A DNA stretch of 64,000 bases from Euphorbia lathyris (Eukaryota; Streptophyta; Magnoliopsida; Malpighiales; Euphorbiaceae): contig NC_088910.1 in NCBI RefSeq assembly GCF_963576675.1, forward strand, positions 88,108,104 to 88,172,103. Reading direction: 5' to 3'. Made by a program: the position numbers and the translations under genes. Positions 33,001-44,400 of the stretch are shown here, one piece after another. The notes under the pieces are model-generated. The model was not told the DNA's origin. It saw nothing but the letters and a program-made list of their open reading frames with translations, and searched no databases. How positions within the stretch are numbered: position 1 is the stretch's first letter; each line of letters opens with the position of its first letter.

Positions 33001-33109
33001 AACTTCTGCTAATCTGGGCAACCAAACTCAGCAACAAAGAACAGCCACCAAGTCTAGCCAGCAGACCAAACCCAAAGCTAACCAAGTTCAAGTCAACATT
33101 AAGAGATAA
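30053..33109 (+). pseudogene. Env-position extra ORF of the Sirevirus-like element
   Basis: A single reading frame of about 1,018 codons from ATG 30053 to TAA 33107-33109, broken only by TAG 31403-31405, TAA 31706-31708 and TAG 32447-32449. Residues 80-280 form a domain like the putative plant transposon protein family (FHSRWFFKSFIEAEKPFYEW, then KLVTEFYANLTVADDDADY). The rest is low-complexity: a Lys/Glu-rich part (KKKKRAEPEEESDD), a Pro/Ser/Thr/Gln part, a helical segment near 32,540-32,880, and a Gln/Thr repeat (32,955-32,985). No signal peptide or clear membrane segment is visible, so a true envelope role is not supported. In this lineage such frames sit between pol and the 3' LTR; their job is not established. 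Confidence 0.8.
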
Positions 33110-33598
33110 AACTAGAAATAGATTTATCTTATAACTTGTGTTGTGTAAACTGGCACGCTTTATTTGTTGAGCTGACTATCTATGTACAAACATCCTTTTT
33201 CACATACTGTCTTTATATATGATGCTTTACATGCTGTGTTTATATGTTGTGCTGACTTTTCTTATATAACTACTCATTGAACTACAAATTAAAAATTTGT
33301 GAACATAAAAATTACACAAGTACTTGGCCACTGAGTTAAACTACTCAGTATCAAATCAATCTACTCAATTTACCTTAACTCTGATACCTGAATCTTATCT
33401 TCAACTTAACTAAAGGTTAAAACTGAGTAATGAAAAATGTTCCAAGTACTGACCAACTTCTGAAGCTGACCTTAGACTCATTTCGATTAAATCTTAAAAG
33501 GTTTAGAATTGAACTAAGTCAGTAGATTCAAACCTTAGTCTCACTCGATTAAATCTTAAAAGGTTTAGAGTTAAACTAAGCTAATGAATTCAACCCCT

Positions 33599-33701
33599 AA
33601 GGGGAGTATTTTCAGAAGTGTAAACAAGGTCAATTTTCATGGGGGAGCTCAAAGCTGAGTTCCTTACTGAATACTTTTGCCAACATCAAAATGGGAGAGT
33701 T
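33599..33701 (+). promoter_or_regulatory. Polypurine tracts before the 3' LTR
   Basis: AAAATGGGAGAGTT (33688-33701) abuts the LTR and is the expected plus-strand primer. Two similar purine runs lie just upstream: AAGGGGAG (33599-33606) and ATGGGGGAG (33639-33647). Multiple tracts are a reported Sirevirus trait. Confidence 0.75.
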
Positions 33702-35005
33702 TGTTGAAACACTTTTCCACATAATTTTGATTTGACAAAATTATTTAAGTTAATCCCATGATTAAGATATTCCAACACAATTAAATTTAAGTGCTTTGAT
33801 TTAATTGTACTAATAAGTTTGTTCAATGTTGAGTAAGTCAATTAACAAGAACAGGAACTATATATCTATATGAGAAAACAAAGCCAAGTCAGCTGATGAA
33901 AGTCACACAGCCGGAGCTGAGTAGAATGCAACTAAGCTTTGAGAAAAGAAATATCTTCTTCAGAAAAGCTTGAAGGCAAAGCCGCTGAATCAAGCTGAGT
34001 AGTCGTCAGTTCAGCATCAATGATCCGTCAACTTGGAAGACAAGGTCTGACAATTTTCTGAAACAATCAGAAGTCTCAGAAATCTGTCTGGAAGACTTTT
34101 TCGAGAAAGAGCATGGACCATTTGACTTTTACTAGAAGACAAACCTGGCGTAAGAAGACAAACCTGGCTCCTAATGAAAACAGAAGACATGATTGGTCTG
34201 CAGCACTGAATGCTGACCAAGTGATGACGAATGAAGACCGTTTCCCCACAACGGCTATGTCGGGATTCAAATCATTAGCGTCCCAAAGATCTCTATAAAA
34301 AGACCAATCCATCACTTGAATCAAATAAGACAGACGAGCAGATCTTCATCAAGTCAAATTATTGAGTGAATAGAAATTAGAAGCTCTGTCAAAAAGAAAA
34401 AGCAAGTTCTTACACCAACTCCAATCATTGTGTAAAAGTCTAGAGTGATTTTATTCATCTAAAGTGTTTGTCACTCAGTGAGAACAAATTCTGTATCATT
34501 TGTAAAAGGTTACAAACGAGAGGCTGAGTACTCGGTTATAGTACTCAGCGGTAGAGTGAGGCTGAGTACTCGGTAATAGTACTCAGTGGTAGATATAGGA
34601 TTGAGTAGACGAATAGAGGACGGTACTCTTGCATACTCAGTTGCTATTGTAAACGGTTTGTAACCCTTTATCTTTTGATATATATATATTTATTGCTTGC
34701 TAAATATTACTCAACAAAACAATAACCTGCATATGCTGTGATTGAGTAATCTGAAAGCTGAGTAGTGTAACGTGAGTGTTAAGTTGGAAATTTACCTAAG
34801 TATTGTTTCCCAAACTTACTATTGATATAGCGCAAGTCAACAACTGACTAAAGCTGTCTCAATTCTACTCAGCGGTGCTGACCTAAATACTAAGTTAAAG
34901 TCTTAAACATTTAAACAAGTCAACATTAAAAGAAAAGGTTTATAATAGTTCCTAACCCCCCCCCCCCCCTTGGAACTAATACTATCACATTACACGGGAC
35001 CAACA
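33702..35005 (+). repeat. 3' LTR of the Sirevirus-like element
   Basis: Direct copy of 19682-21067, with TG...CA ends. Its TATA box starts at 34294. It lacks the 109-bp segment found in the 5' LTR (junction at 34660/34661) and has a small duplication of AAGACAAACCTGG around 34,136-34,167. A C-run near 34,957-34,969 is longer than in the 5' copy. Confidence 0.93.
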
Positions 35006-35010
35006 CTCTC

Positions 35011-36504
35011 CTTATTTCCGGGATCTTTTTGAATCGGAACAGTATCCTTATTAATGTCAGGAGGATGATTCTGAACCACTGATGCATATGTCCTTCTTCT
35101 CCCCGGCCTCTTAGCAACCATCCAAGGGCCGAAATTCTTCCCATCCCCTTGAATCCCCTATTCTCTAACCTTAACAGCTTCAACAACTTCATCAACCACC
35201 TTCTTCCTCTTAGAACAACCCTCATAAGTATGACCAAACATACCACACTCATAACAAATATTATGGATTCCTTCATACTCAATAAAATAAACCGTATTTT
35301 GTAAATAGAATTTAGACAAAAGGGGTTTAACAAGGTCAATATCAATACAAACTCTTGCAAACTTACCTCTAACAACCCCAATGGTAGTTTTATCCACATG
35401 GTGAACTTTACCAACAAGCCCACCAATCTTTCTAAGAAAGTTTTCATTGTAATATTCAATAGGGAGGCCCGGGAATCTCACCCAAGTCAGAATTCTATTC
35501 ACCGAACAATCATGTGGATTAAAGTTAGGGACCCATGGCCTTAAGGCCAGAACATGATTAGAAATAATATATGGGCCCCCGTTAATCACAGCATTATAGT
35601 CTTCAGCCTGGGTAAATTTAATTATATAATAGTCATTTTCTAAGTCAGTGATACTGACTTTCCCTTTCTTAGCCCACTGTGCCTGGATTCTATGAGCAAA
35701 ATAGTTAAAACTAATTCTTTTCCTTGGCACCGTCACTATTAAAGATAACTTCCATTTAGCTCGAAGAGCACGTTTATCAGCCGAAGAAAGCCGAATCACA
35801 GGACATAAAGGATCATCCTGTTGCCCATCCTCCTCATCTGAATCAGAAAAAACCTCCTCCGAGTCACAATCTATCAGTCCTTCATTAACAAATGGCTCCT
35901 CCTCGACAACTCCCATGACCATATCTTTCCACGAAATTTTCTCTAATCCTTGCTTGGGTTTATTTTTTCCCACCATATTCCCATCTGGCCTAGAAAACCC
36001 ATTGGAGCCAGTAGGGGCCTCGACAGCCGCCGCACAACCATCCTGCCCCTGCCTACCTCCCATGCCCACTGCCGATTCCACCCCCAAGCCCTCCACCCTC
36101 AACCCACACGCCCTCTGGCCGAACAGATCGCCCCCCTGCTGCGCATTCCCTAGGCACACCTCTCGCCCCCTAGGCCGAACAGTCGCCTCAGAAACCACCA
36201 ACGCACCATCCGCCCCCCTGCCGCACACTCCCTAGGCAATCCTCTTGCCCCCTTGCCGAACCGTATGCCGGATCTCCCCCTCATCACCCGTCCCTGAACT
36301 GCCGATCACACCCCATATCACCCCCGTCGATCTCCTACCTCCTTCCTCCTTCTCGCCCTCATCTCCTGATCCGGATCCGCCGATCCCCACCCAAACATCC
36401 CTCGCCGATCTCCTTTCTCCCCCCTTCTTCTCCCCATCCGGCCCCAGATCCACCCCGTAGCCCTTCCCTGCCGCCAGATCCGATCGATCCGGCAACAAAC
36501 GCAC
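35011..36504 (-). pseudogene. LINE ORF1, 5' part: DUF4283-like domain and CCHC zinc knuckle
   Basis: Reading leftward from about 36,504, the frame holds a Gly/Arg/Asp-rich N-terminus, a TAG at 36232-36234, then an acidic stretch (EEVFSDSDEED). A DUF4283-like domain follows (KWKLSLIVTV to LTWVRFPGLPIEYYNENFL), then a zinc knuckle CYECGMFGHTYEGC (CX2CX4HX4C) near 35,220-35,260. A second in-frame TAG lies at 35158-35160, after which the frame continues to the copia insertion. These proteins bind element RNA. The N-terminal 300 bp (36,236-36,545) is strikingly GC- and CpG-rich, as LINE 5' regions often are. It matches the 3' half at 19232-19676. Confidence 0.85.
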
Positions 36505-36575
36505 ATCCCCACCGCCCTACGCCGCCCTCTCCCTCGAGCGCTCTCTCACCCCTTCTTTCATCTTTTATGATGTTT

Positions 36576-36590
36576 AGTACAGTAATTTAT
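36576..36590 (+). repeat. LINE target-site duplication, 5' side
   Basis: AGTACAGTAATTTAT; pairs with 15038-15052 with one mismatch. Confidence 0.75.
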
Positions 36591-37301
36591 CATTATTTAT
36601 TATAATTATAATTATTTTTTATAATTATTATTATTTATCATTATTTTTTATAATTATAATTATTTTTTATAATTATTATTAGTATCACTATTATTAGAAC
36701 CATTATTAATTTTATCAAATTTTTATTTTAATTATTGCTATTTTTAAAGGATTATATTATTATTTCAGTTTCAGTAGAATTCAGTTCAGTTCAGTTCAGT
36801 TTTTTTTTCAGTCATAAAGAACAGAGCCTCAACTCGATAACTAGCCAACAAGTTCGGTTATAGATTCTTGACCAAGCTAACAATTTTCGATTAAAATGTT
36901 TATTATTCCCTCCATTTTAAAATAATTGTCACATTTCATCAAATTTTCTTATTTCATATTATTTATCAAGTTTAGTTTTCAAGACAATTTTTTTTTACCC
37001 TTATAGTTTAATATTAATTGTATTTTTTTGTCATTTTAAGTTTTCAATATATAAAGAGTGATTCAATTTAGTAAGTGATATAAAAAAATTAAAGTTATTA
37101 ATAAAGAGAGATAAATGTTATTTTAGTCTATGTTCTATAAATTTAATACAAATCAATTATTTTCTTAATATGTGTGATTTTAGTAAAATGTGAAAATTAT
37201 TTTGAAATTGAGAGAGTAACATACTCATAAATAAATTTGGTTCGATTTTTTTTAATAATAGTGATATCATACATAAATACTTCCAAAATAATAACCGTAA
37301 A
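36591..37301. other. AT-rich spacer
   Basis: Very AT-rich sequence with TTATTATAATTAT-like repeats around 36,590-36,720 and a short TTCAG pentamer run at about 36,779-36,801. I see no gene. Confidence 0.6.
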
Positions 37302-37498
37302 TGTCAGATGGACCAATCAATGAAAACTTCAGAGTCGCACACATTCAATCCTAGTCTTGTGCCTTGATTTTCGGAACAACAGTTACGGTCGGTATAAGCG
37401 TTTCAAGTTGACAATAGACCTCCTCCATTAAGAAGTTATTACACAGAGTCCAACTCAATTAGAGTGCCCAATCCTATCCTCCTATAAATGGAATGTAC

Positions 37499-39309
37499 TG
37501 TAGGAAAATAGACAAGCCTAGGCATAGCGGAATAATAAAATTTTATCTATTTCCTTTTTCCAAGATTTGTTAATTGTTATTTCATATAAAGAGGGATAGA
37601 TAGTAATACCTTTACTGATGAACTATCTACCGTTGCAAACGAAGTGCCCACAACTTGTTATTATCAACTCGTGAACCACGAACGTTTGATTCAACACAAA
37701 ACAAAAGATAATCAGTGATCAACCTTCAATGAATAGCAATTGCAATGATTGCCTCTAACAGAAATCGATACGAGATCAAAGAGGGAGTAAGAAATAAAGT
37801 AAATTAGCCGAGACGAAAGACGGAACGATTCCTCCTCTCCCTTTTTGTGTTGGTCGAATTTTAGGGGTTAGGGAGTCTATTTATAGACTTTTCTTAACCC
37901 TAATCCCAGTTGTGTTAGGTAATTAAATAATTGGAATCTTATTCGGAATAGGATTCCTAATTAGATAATTAAATAAACACTTTACTATTATCTAAATAAT
38001 AACTAATTATATCTAGATAATTATTATTAATCAAATTAATAATTAATTAATGTTAGGGATAATTAATTAGAGTTTCAATCACATAAAAACTTCTAATTAA
38101 TATTATTAGATAATCTTTTAATTTAATTGATAACCATAATCAAATTATAATTATTAATCAAATTAATTTATCCCTAAATTAATACAAATTTCGGCCCATA
38201 TGTGTATGTCCCACTAATTACATTTTCGTCCTCCGATTCCAAGTCCCATATGCGACCCATTAGGTTCTTTATTGCCACTAGCCGTATATATCATTTGAAA
38301 TTATTCATTACGATTAATTCCAACATATATATAACGGAATACCGTCGAGAGCTGTTACTAGCAGAACCTATGATATTCCCCCAGAGCAATTAAGAAGTCA
38401 GGTTGATAACTGACATTAACCTTTCTGTATTAGGTAGAGTATAATACGATCCTTCATCAACTATATCCTGTCGGTCAATTCCTTATAACCATGGAATGTG
38501 TCAAGGTTACATATAACGAAGAGTCCGGTTTTACTTGTACAGGTTGAATTCACTCTGAAAGATAAGTTAAGTGAAATGTTTATTTCTACTCTTAACTGTA
38601 TCACATTGCAAGGATTTCAGTCAATTCACCACAAGCGGCCCTTTGGATATATCTCCCATTTATCGGGAGTGACGAATGCTCAATCTGACATTAACCATTC
38701 TGTAATTACTTCGCGTGATACCCAACCCTGCTCTCACACACCCTAGGCTCTCACCTATTGGATCGTGCTCGCACAGAATCAAAGTATCAGACTCCGCAAT
38801 CCAGAATTACTAATTAATGAATGTTTGAGTCTGAGGATTAGTTATACCTACTAATACCGATGAGATGAACAGTTGACACATTAGATAAATCACTCCATTC
38901 TGTTATCTCAAGTCGGGCCCCAAGTCTAATGAACTCCTTCAGCAGATCCATGTAACTGTCTAGATATCAGAATATCTAAAGCTTGTGAGATCAGCTTTCT
39001 GTCTCGACAGAAAACACTGTTACATGCAAGTCTCAACAGTAATATGTCAATCCCTATAACATATTACTTGACTTGGGTTTACTTTAAGTCTATCAGTCTA
39101 TTATAAAGTATAGTCTCACTTCATGCTTGTATGAACACTTTATAACTACTTGAATAAACTTAGGATTACTTCCTTTGCGAAAGATTTGTGCCTTTATATA
39201 TAGTTACATATTAATGCTATATATCTGATTAAACAAATGACCAAATAAACAATTTATCCATTAATATTAATATCCAAAACAATTGTATTTAGGACACTAA
39301 ATTCCAACA
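37499..39309 (-). mobile_element. Copia-type solo LTR in the gypsy LTR
   Basis: 1,811 bp with TG...CA ends and an identical flanking 5-mer TGTAC (37494-37498 and 39310-39314). On the minus strand it begins TGTTGGAATTTAGTGTCCTA, the common start of plant copia LTRs. It has a minus-strand TATA box (CTATAAATAGAC, near 37,875-37,886) at a plausible U3 position. No internal coding domain is present. Best explained by recombination between two LTRs that removed the body of the element. Confidence 0.88.
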
Positions 39310-40379
39310 TGTACATCGTAAACTAAAATGTAGCATTCTCCTTTCACATTTCAACTATATTTTTTTTCACTATCGTTCTCCTTTACCTTTGTTGACGTAA
39401 GTATCAGATTGAATGCATTGGTCCCCGACCCTCCTTGATCCTTTTTTTTCTTATCCCATCATCAAAATGACCTCATGAAACTCACATCAAATTACACAAA
39501 GTCATGACTCAGTCAAACAGTCTTGTCATCCCTTCATCATCAAACCCACCATAAAGGTCTAAAATTCTTGTAGACGCAAATGACAATCCACTCACTCTTG
39601 TAGATTACCTCAGAGTTTGACCTGCATATGGAAGCCCGTTTGGGTTCGTTGGACCCATAATAGAGTAAATTTATGGATGAGATTACTAGACAATTCATAT
39701 ACAACACGAGCGATGTGCATGAATCGATGAACATCCTCACGACCAAACATGTGACGAAATGTCAACTATTAGAAAAGAACTCAAAGAGACTAAAGAGGCC
39801 AAAAAATGTTCAAACAAGCAGGACTCTATTATGTGTTCTATCGGACATCATATCTTCCGAAGTTTCCTATGTAAGAAAGAGTTGTCTCTGAACTCTTAAT
39901 GAGAAAACATAATAGGTCGATCTAGAGGAAGAGAATCTAACACTCATCATCACAAATGTCATCATTTTAGGACGCCTTCCAATGAGCATCATGGGGGAGG
40001 ATCTAAGGAATCATACTCGCTTCCTCCAAAAGTTCATCCTAGAGGCGTCGTCGAGATTATTCTGATGAATCTAAGTCCTCCAGGAGAAGGAAAAATATCA
40101 TGAAAACTCGATCGAATCATATCATTGTGATCAGAATGAAAACCAAAGAAAAGATATTGGTTCAAGATCTAAGGATCGATGGCAACCCAGAAAACAACGA
40201 TCTGCTAAAAGACCTAAATAAAATGAAGCTCCTCTTGACAAGGAAGATATGTACAATCTCATTTGTAAGGAACTTCAAAATGCCATGGATGATGTTGGCA
40301 TTGACACTAAGATCCTCGAAGTTACTGACACTAGTTCACCACTTTACAGGGATATACTAACAAGACCAATGCCAAGAGG

Positions 40380-41160
40380 ATTCAAATACCCTTCTCAAAA
40401 AGTATGATGGATTGGGAGACCCAACTGTTCATGTGAACTTTTTTTAAGGTCATTACAGACTACAACGAGCATTGATGTTGTAATGTGCAGACTCTTCCCC
40501 AAAACTCTCAAAGATGCCACTGCTTACTAGTACGAACAACTGTTACCTAGATTATTCAAAACTCCAACCACATGGAGAATTAGTTTGCTCAACACTTTGT
40601 CCCATCAATTACGGAGAGCAAAACCATACAAGATATGAATTACTTAGTATAAGAACCGTATGAGAATCTTTGGGAATGGGTTGAAAGGTTCCAAAAAACT
40701 GCAATCCAGATCCTGCACCTCAATGTAGATAGAGTTGTCGGCATCATAACATCAAATTTCCAGAGAAAAGATATATCCAAAGAACTCATAACCAGACGAC
40801 CCAAAACATTCTCAGACCCCATGTGATGGGCCGAAGATTTTATGAAGTGGGACAAATATCAGCTTAATCCTTTGCTAAGAGACAAATTGGTTCTAGTCAA
40901 TACATTAAAAGGATCCAAGAATGAAAGAGAAAGAGACCGAGGAAGGCAATGAGAGCAAGTGGAACACAATTTTGTACCACTAAACACTCCTTAAAAAAGA
41001 AATATCATATTGGGTAGAAAATACAAACAACAAATTCAATATATGTCAAAGCTTAAGAGCTTCAATCATCACAATATCATGATGTATTATGAATTTCACA
41101 AAAGTGAAGGTCACGATATTGTGAAGACTGTCGAGAACTTCATCTATAGATGAAGAAAAT
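40380..41160 (+). pseudogene. Gypsy gag remnant
   Basis: Scattered pieces in three frames resemble Ty3/gypsy gag: LFPKTLKDAT near 40,490, ESLGMG then VPKNCNPD near 40,660 (the WVERF-type region), and a RRPKTFSDPM-like stretch near 40,800. Stops are frequent. It is placed upstream of the pol remnants of the same element. Support is by motif resemblance only. Confidence 0.5.
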
Positions 41161-42129
41161 GGCAGAACAGAGAAAGTTAGAGATTTTTTTGAAAAACATT
41201 AGAAAGGCACTAGCAATAGAGCAAAGAGACAAATGATTAACTGAATGCACACCTATGAGGGTCACTAATGTGATAACCAGAGGGCCACATGAAGACATAT
41301 CAGTGAAGCGAAAAAGAATCTATGAAGACAAGGAATGATAGTATGAGTTTAGCTCTAAGTTTTCATTCGGAGGCTTGAAGAACCTCCCAAAGCATTCTCA
41401 TAAAGATGCCTTGGCAATTGAGATATTGATAGAGGACTTCACAATATGAAGATTGTTTGTAGACACTGGCAGTTTGGTCAACATCATTACAATAAACATT
41501 TTGGAAGTCATTCAACTCGATCTCGACATACTAGCACCTACACTGTCTCCGCTAGTAGGAATGGTGGACACACAGTTCTAATGATACGCAATATAAGGAT
41601 GAAGGTAGCAGTAGGAGATCGATGAACAAAATGGAAAATTAAAATGGAATTTTTGGCATTTGATACAATTTTACCTTATAATGCAATTATTGGAAGACCA
41701 TTGTTGTTCAAGTTTGTCGGAGCTATCTCCACCTATCATTTAGCTTGGCAAATACCTACAAAGGGGCATGCCAGTTTCATAAGTTAATTGGGTAATTGCC
41801 CAGGAAACTTACATGGCCTCTCTCAACATGAAACCTGTAGCGATTGTTCTTGTCGAATAGGTAAGAGAAAGAGCAGAATGGGTGGGAGATCTTGAGATAG
41901 TATGGCTTGTCGAAGGAAAGTTAGTCAAGATTTTGATAGAGAAGGAAGTATGAGTGGAAATATGCATATACTAAAGAAGAACTTCATGGCCTTCTCCTAG
42001 TGTCTGGAAGATGTGGTAGGAGTCTCTCCCGAAGTTATGAGACACTCATTGAACATAGATCTAGAGGCAACGCTGGTGAAACAAAAGAAAAGAAATCATG
42101 GAGCAAAATGGTCAAAAGTAACAAAAGTT

Positions 42130-44380
42130 CAAAGTGAAGAAGTTGATAGACTGTGACCATATTGAAAAGGTTCATTACCCGAATTAGATGGCCAATGTTT
42201 TTTAGTGAAGAAGGCGAATAGGAAGTGGAGGTTATGTGTTTACTTCACAAACCTAAACAAAGCTTGCCCGAAGGATTCCTATATGCTCCCATGTACTGAT
42301 ATATTAATTGATTCTACAGTTGGGTATGCAATCTACTTGCTACTTTATGCCACCACGGGATATCATTAGATCCTTATGGATCCAAAATAAATGGAAAAAA
42401 CTAGTTTCACCACACACACGAGGGAACATATTTCTACAAGGTCATGTCCTTTGGCCTAAAAAACATTGGGAATACATACCAAAGACACATGAATAAAATT
42501 TTCAAGGATATTATCGAAGATAAAACTAAAATATATGTGGATGATATGATATTTAAAAGCAAGACTATGGTAGAACATGCTTTGGACCTCCAAGAAGTCT
42601 TTATAACTTTAAAGGAGTATAAGCTAAAATTAAATCCAGAAAAATTCACCTTTGGCGCAAGCTCATGAATATTCTTAGGGCACATGATCTTCCAAATTAG
42701 AATTGAGATAAACTCGGATAAAATCTAATCCATCATTGAACGAAAAGATAAACACCCTGGGCTAATTCATATCTTGTTCGACTAAAAGATGTTTGTGCTT
42801 CTATAAAAGGCTAAAGTGAGCCAAAAATTTCAACTGGACATTGGAGTATCAAATGTCATTCGAAAAGATAAAAGAGCTTGTAGTTTCTCCACCCTTAATA
42901 AATAGACCAGTTCCTGAAGAAACGATATACTTATACATAAGTGTGCCCGAAGAATCCTTGGGAATTATTCGAATTAGGGAAGAAGGAATCGAACAATTCA
43001 CATTTTATTATGTAAGCAGGGTTTTGTGATGTGATGAAACTAGATCTAAAGCTTGAAAAACTAGCCTACAGATTGGTGATTACAGCACAAAAAGATTCGG
43101 CATTATTTTCAAAGTCACTCCATTATTGTGCGAATGGACACTCCACTTCGGGGGATATTGCAAAGGCCAAAAACTTTAGGAAGAATATCATAATGGGTGC
43201 TAAAACTAACAGAGTTTTATGTGGAATTCGAACCATGAAAAGCATTTAAGGCTCAAACATTGGCCGATTTCTTAGTAGAGACTCTAGAAGACAAAGAAAC
43301 TGGTCCAGTTCAAAGGGATGTATGGGAAGTATTTTTTAAGAGCTAGAATCGGTGTTTATGTAAAAGGGCCAAAAGAGATCACCATGACGTTGATGCATCC
43401 AATAATGCAGCAGAGAATGAAGAATTACTTTAAAGTATCTGAATACTCAATGTCATAAAATCGGACCAAGCGATTTTAAAAAGTGACTCCAAGCTTGTTG
43501 TCAGTTAGATGTATAATAACTTTGAGGCAAAAAAAACCTCAATCAAACAATATTTAGCTTTATTCAAGTAGCTCATGGCTCAAATCCAGTAGGATGGAAG
43601 AAGCCTAGAGATAAGGCGTATTTTGAGGGAAGAAAACCGTGAAGCATACCACTTAGCTAAAATAGCTTTGAATCCGAACAGATCTAGAGTTTTCCATGCC
43701 AAGTCAAAGAAATTCACTAATCAAGCATTCATAGGGTGGATATAATGGTTCCATATCTGACAATTGAATAGTATTGCCCCATTTATCTATATCTGATTGC
43801 AAGAACCCTCCCGGAAGAAAAGATTGAACAAGTCAAAATCATCAAAAAATCTCAACGATATTTTATGGTGGATGGTAAACTCTACCGAAGATCCTTTGAC
43901 CGCTTGTGGCTTAAATGTTTGGGTTTCGAATGGGCTCTATATACTTCGAGAAATTTATAAGGGGTTTTGTGGTGCTTATAAAGGAAATGATGCTTTGGCT
44001 AGAAAAGCAAAATTGCAGGGTTGGCACAAATGGCTCACAATGCAACACTTTTCGAACTTACTACGAATGACTCCATATCAAGCTCTAATTCACTTATATA
44101 CCACATCCCTAAACAAACGGGATGATTGAAGAAATGAATCGAATGATAGTTCAAGGGTTGAAGAAAAGGTTAGATTAGCTCGAAATGTCTTGGGTTGATA
44201 AGCCACAAAGCGTTCTACAGGTCTACTCGGCAACTACCAGAGAAACTCCTTTTTCACTTACTTACAAAACTAAAGAATTTGTTCCCGTGGAGATAGGAGA
44301 ATTTGTCCATATGAAAATCTTCTATTTAGAATCAGACATCGAAATGAACTTGATAAGGAACTGGACATCTAACTTTTGAA
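42130..44380 (+). pseudogene. Gypsy pol remnant: RT, RNase H, integrase
   Basis: RT blocks are clear: KWRLCVYFTNLNKACPKDSY (about 42,222-42,285), MSFGLKNIGNTYQRHMNKIF (42,444-42,503) and the catalytic YVDD at 42,534-42,545, then LKLNPEKFTFGASS. RNase H pieces lie around 42,841-43,060, and integrase pieces around 43,920-44,380 (the zinc-binding-like GNDALARKAKLQGWHKWLTM; and ETPFSLTYKTKEFVPVEIGE near the C-terminus). The Tat-type spelling of these blocks suggests the Tat/Athila side of gypsy. The frame changes many times, so it is dead and much older than the copia element at 19,682-35,005. Confidence 0.75.
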
Positions 44381-44400
44381 GAAATAAAATTAATCATTAG

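Larger units (their letters stand above)
19682..35005 (+). mobile_element. Sirevirus-like Ty1/copia LTR retrotransposon
   Basis: Two direct LTRs (19682-21067 and 33702-35005) flank gag, protease, integrase, reverse transcriptase and RNase H in copia order. An extra reading frame lies downstream of pol. An identical 5-bp duplication CTCTC flanks the element (19677-19681, 35006-35010). Features that point to the Sirevirus (SIRE/Maximus) lineage are the long LTRs, the extended gag with several zinc knuckles, the env-position frame, and more than one polypurine tract. The element is 15.3 kb, about 11.8 kb once the two later insertions are removed. LTRs differ at about 12 sites in the first 430 bp by eye (about 97% identity). 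Stops and a frameshift disable gag and pol. Confidence 0.92.
15053..36575 (-). mobile_element. Full-length L1-type LINE, split by a Sirevirus-like insertion
   Basis: Reading leftward from 36575, the element has a GC-rich 5' region, ORF1 with a DUF4283-like domain and zinc knuckle, then ORF2 with endonuclease, reverse transcriptase, zinc-binding RT region and RNase H. It ends in a short A-run (minus-strand CTTAAAAAAA at 15053-15062). Flanking direct repeats AGTACAATAATTTAT (15038-15052) and AGTACAGTAATTTAT (36576-36590) match at 14 of 15 bases and fit a LINE target-site duplication. After subtracting the copia insert (19682-35005) and one duplicated CTCTC, the LINE is about 6.2 kb, normal for a plant L1. 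Both ORFs carry stops and frameshifts, so it is inactive. A second copy of the family lies at 63263-64000. Confidence 0.85.
37302..44400 (+). mobile_element. Decayed Ty3/gypsy element (Tat/Athila-like)
   Basis: The left part (37302-37498 and 39310 to about 39,480) looks like a gypsy LTR: a TGTCAG start, CCTATAAATGG (TATA) near 37,480, then TTGACGTAAGTATCAGA near 39,390. A copia solo LTR was inserted just after the TATA box. Gag, protease, RT, RNase H and integrase remnants follow in that order up to about 44,380, with many stops. No 3' LTR could be identified, so the right end is approximate. The pol order (RT before integrase) sets it apart from copia. Confidence 0.7.

Noticed and set aside
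30053..33109. True retroviral-type envelope protein
   Set aside because: No signal peptide or membrane-spanning stretch is visible, and the N-terminal domain resembles a plant transposon protein family; the env label applies to position only.
34926..35459. Minus-strand 177-codon frame next to the 3' LTR
   Set aside because: It is an alternate frame of LINE ORF1 running into the LTR; the DUF4283 and zinc-knuckle motifs are in the other frame.
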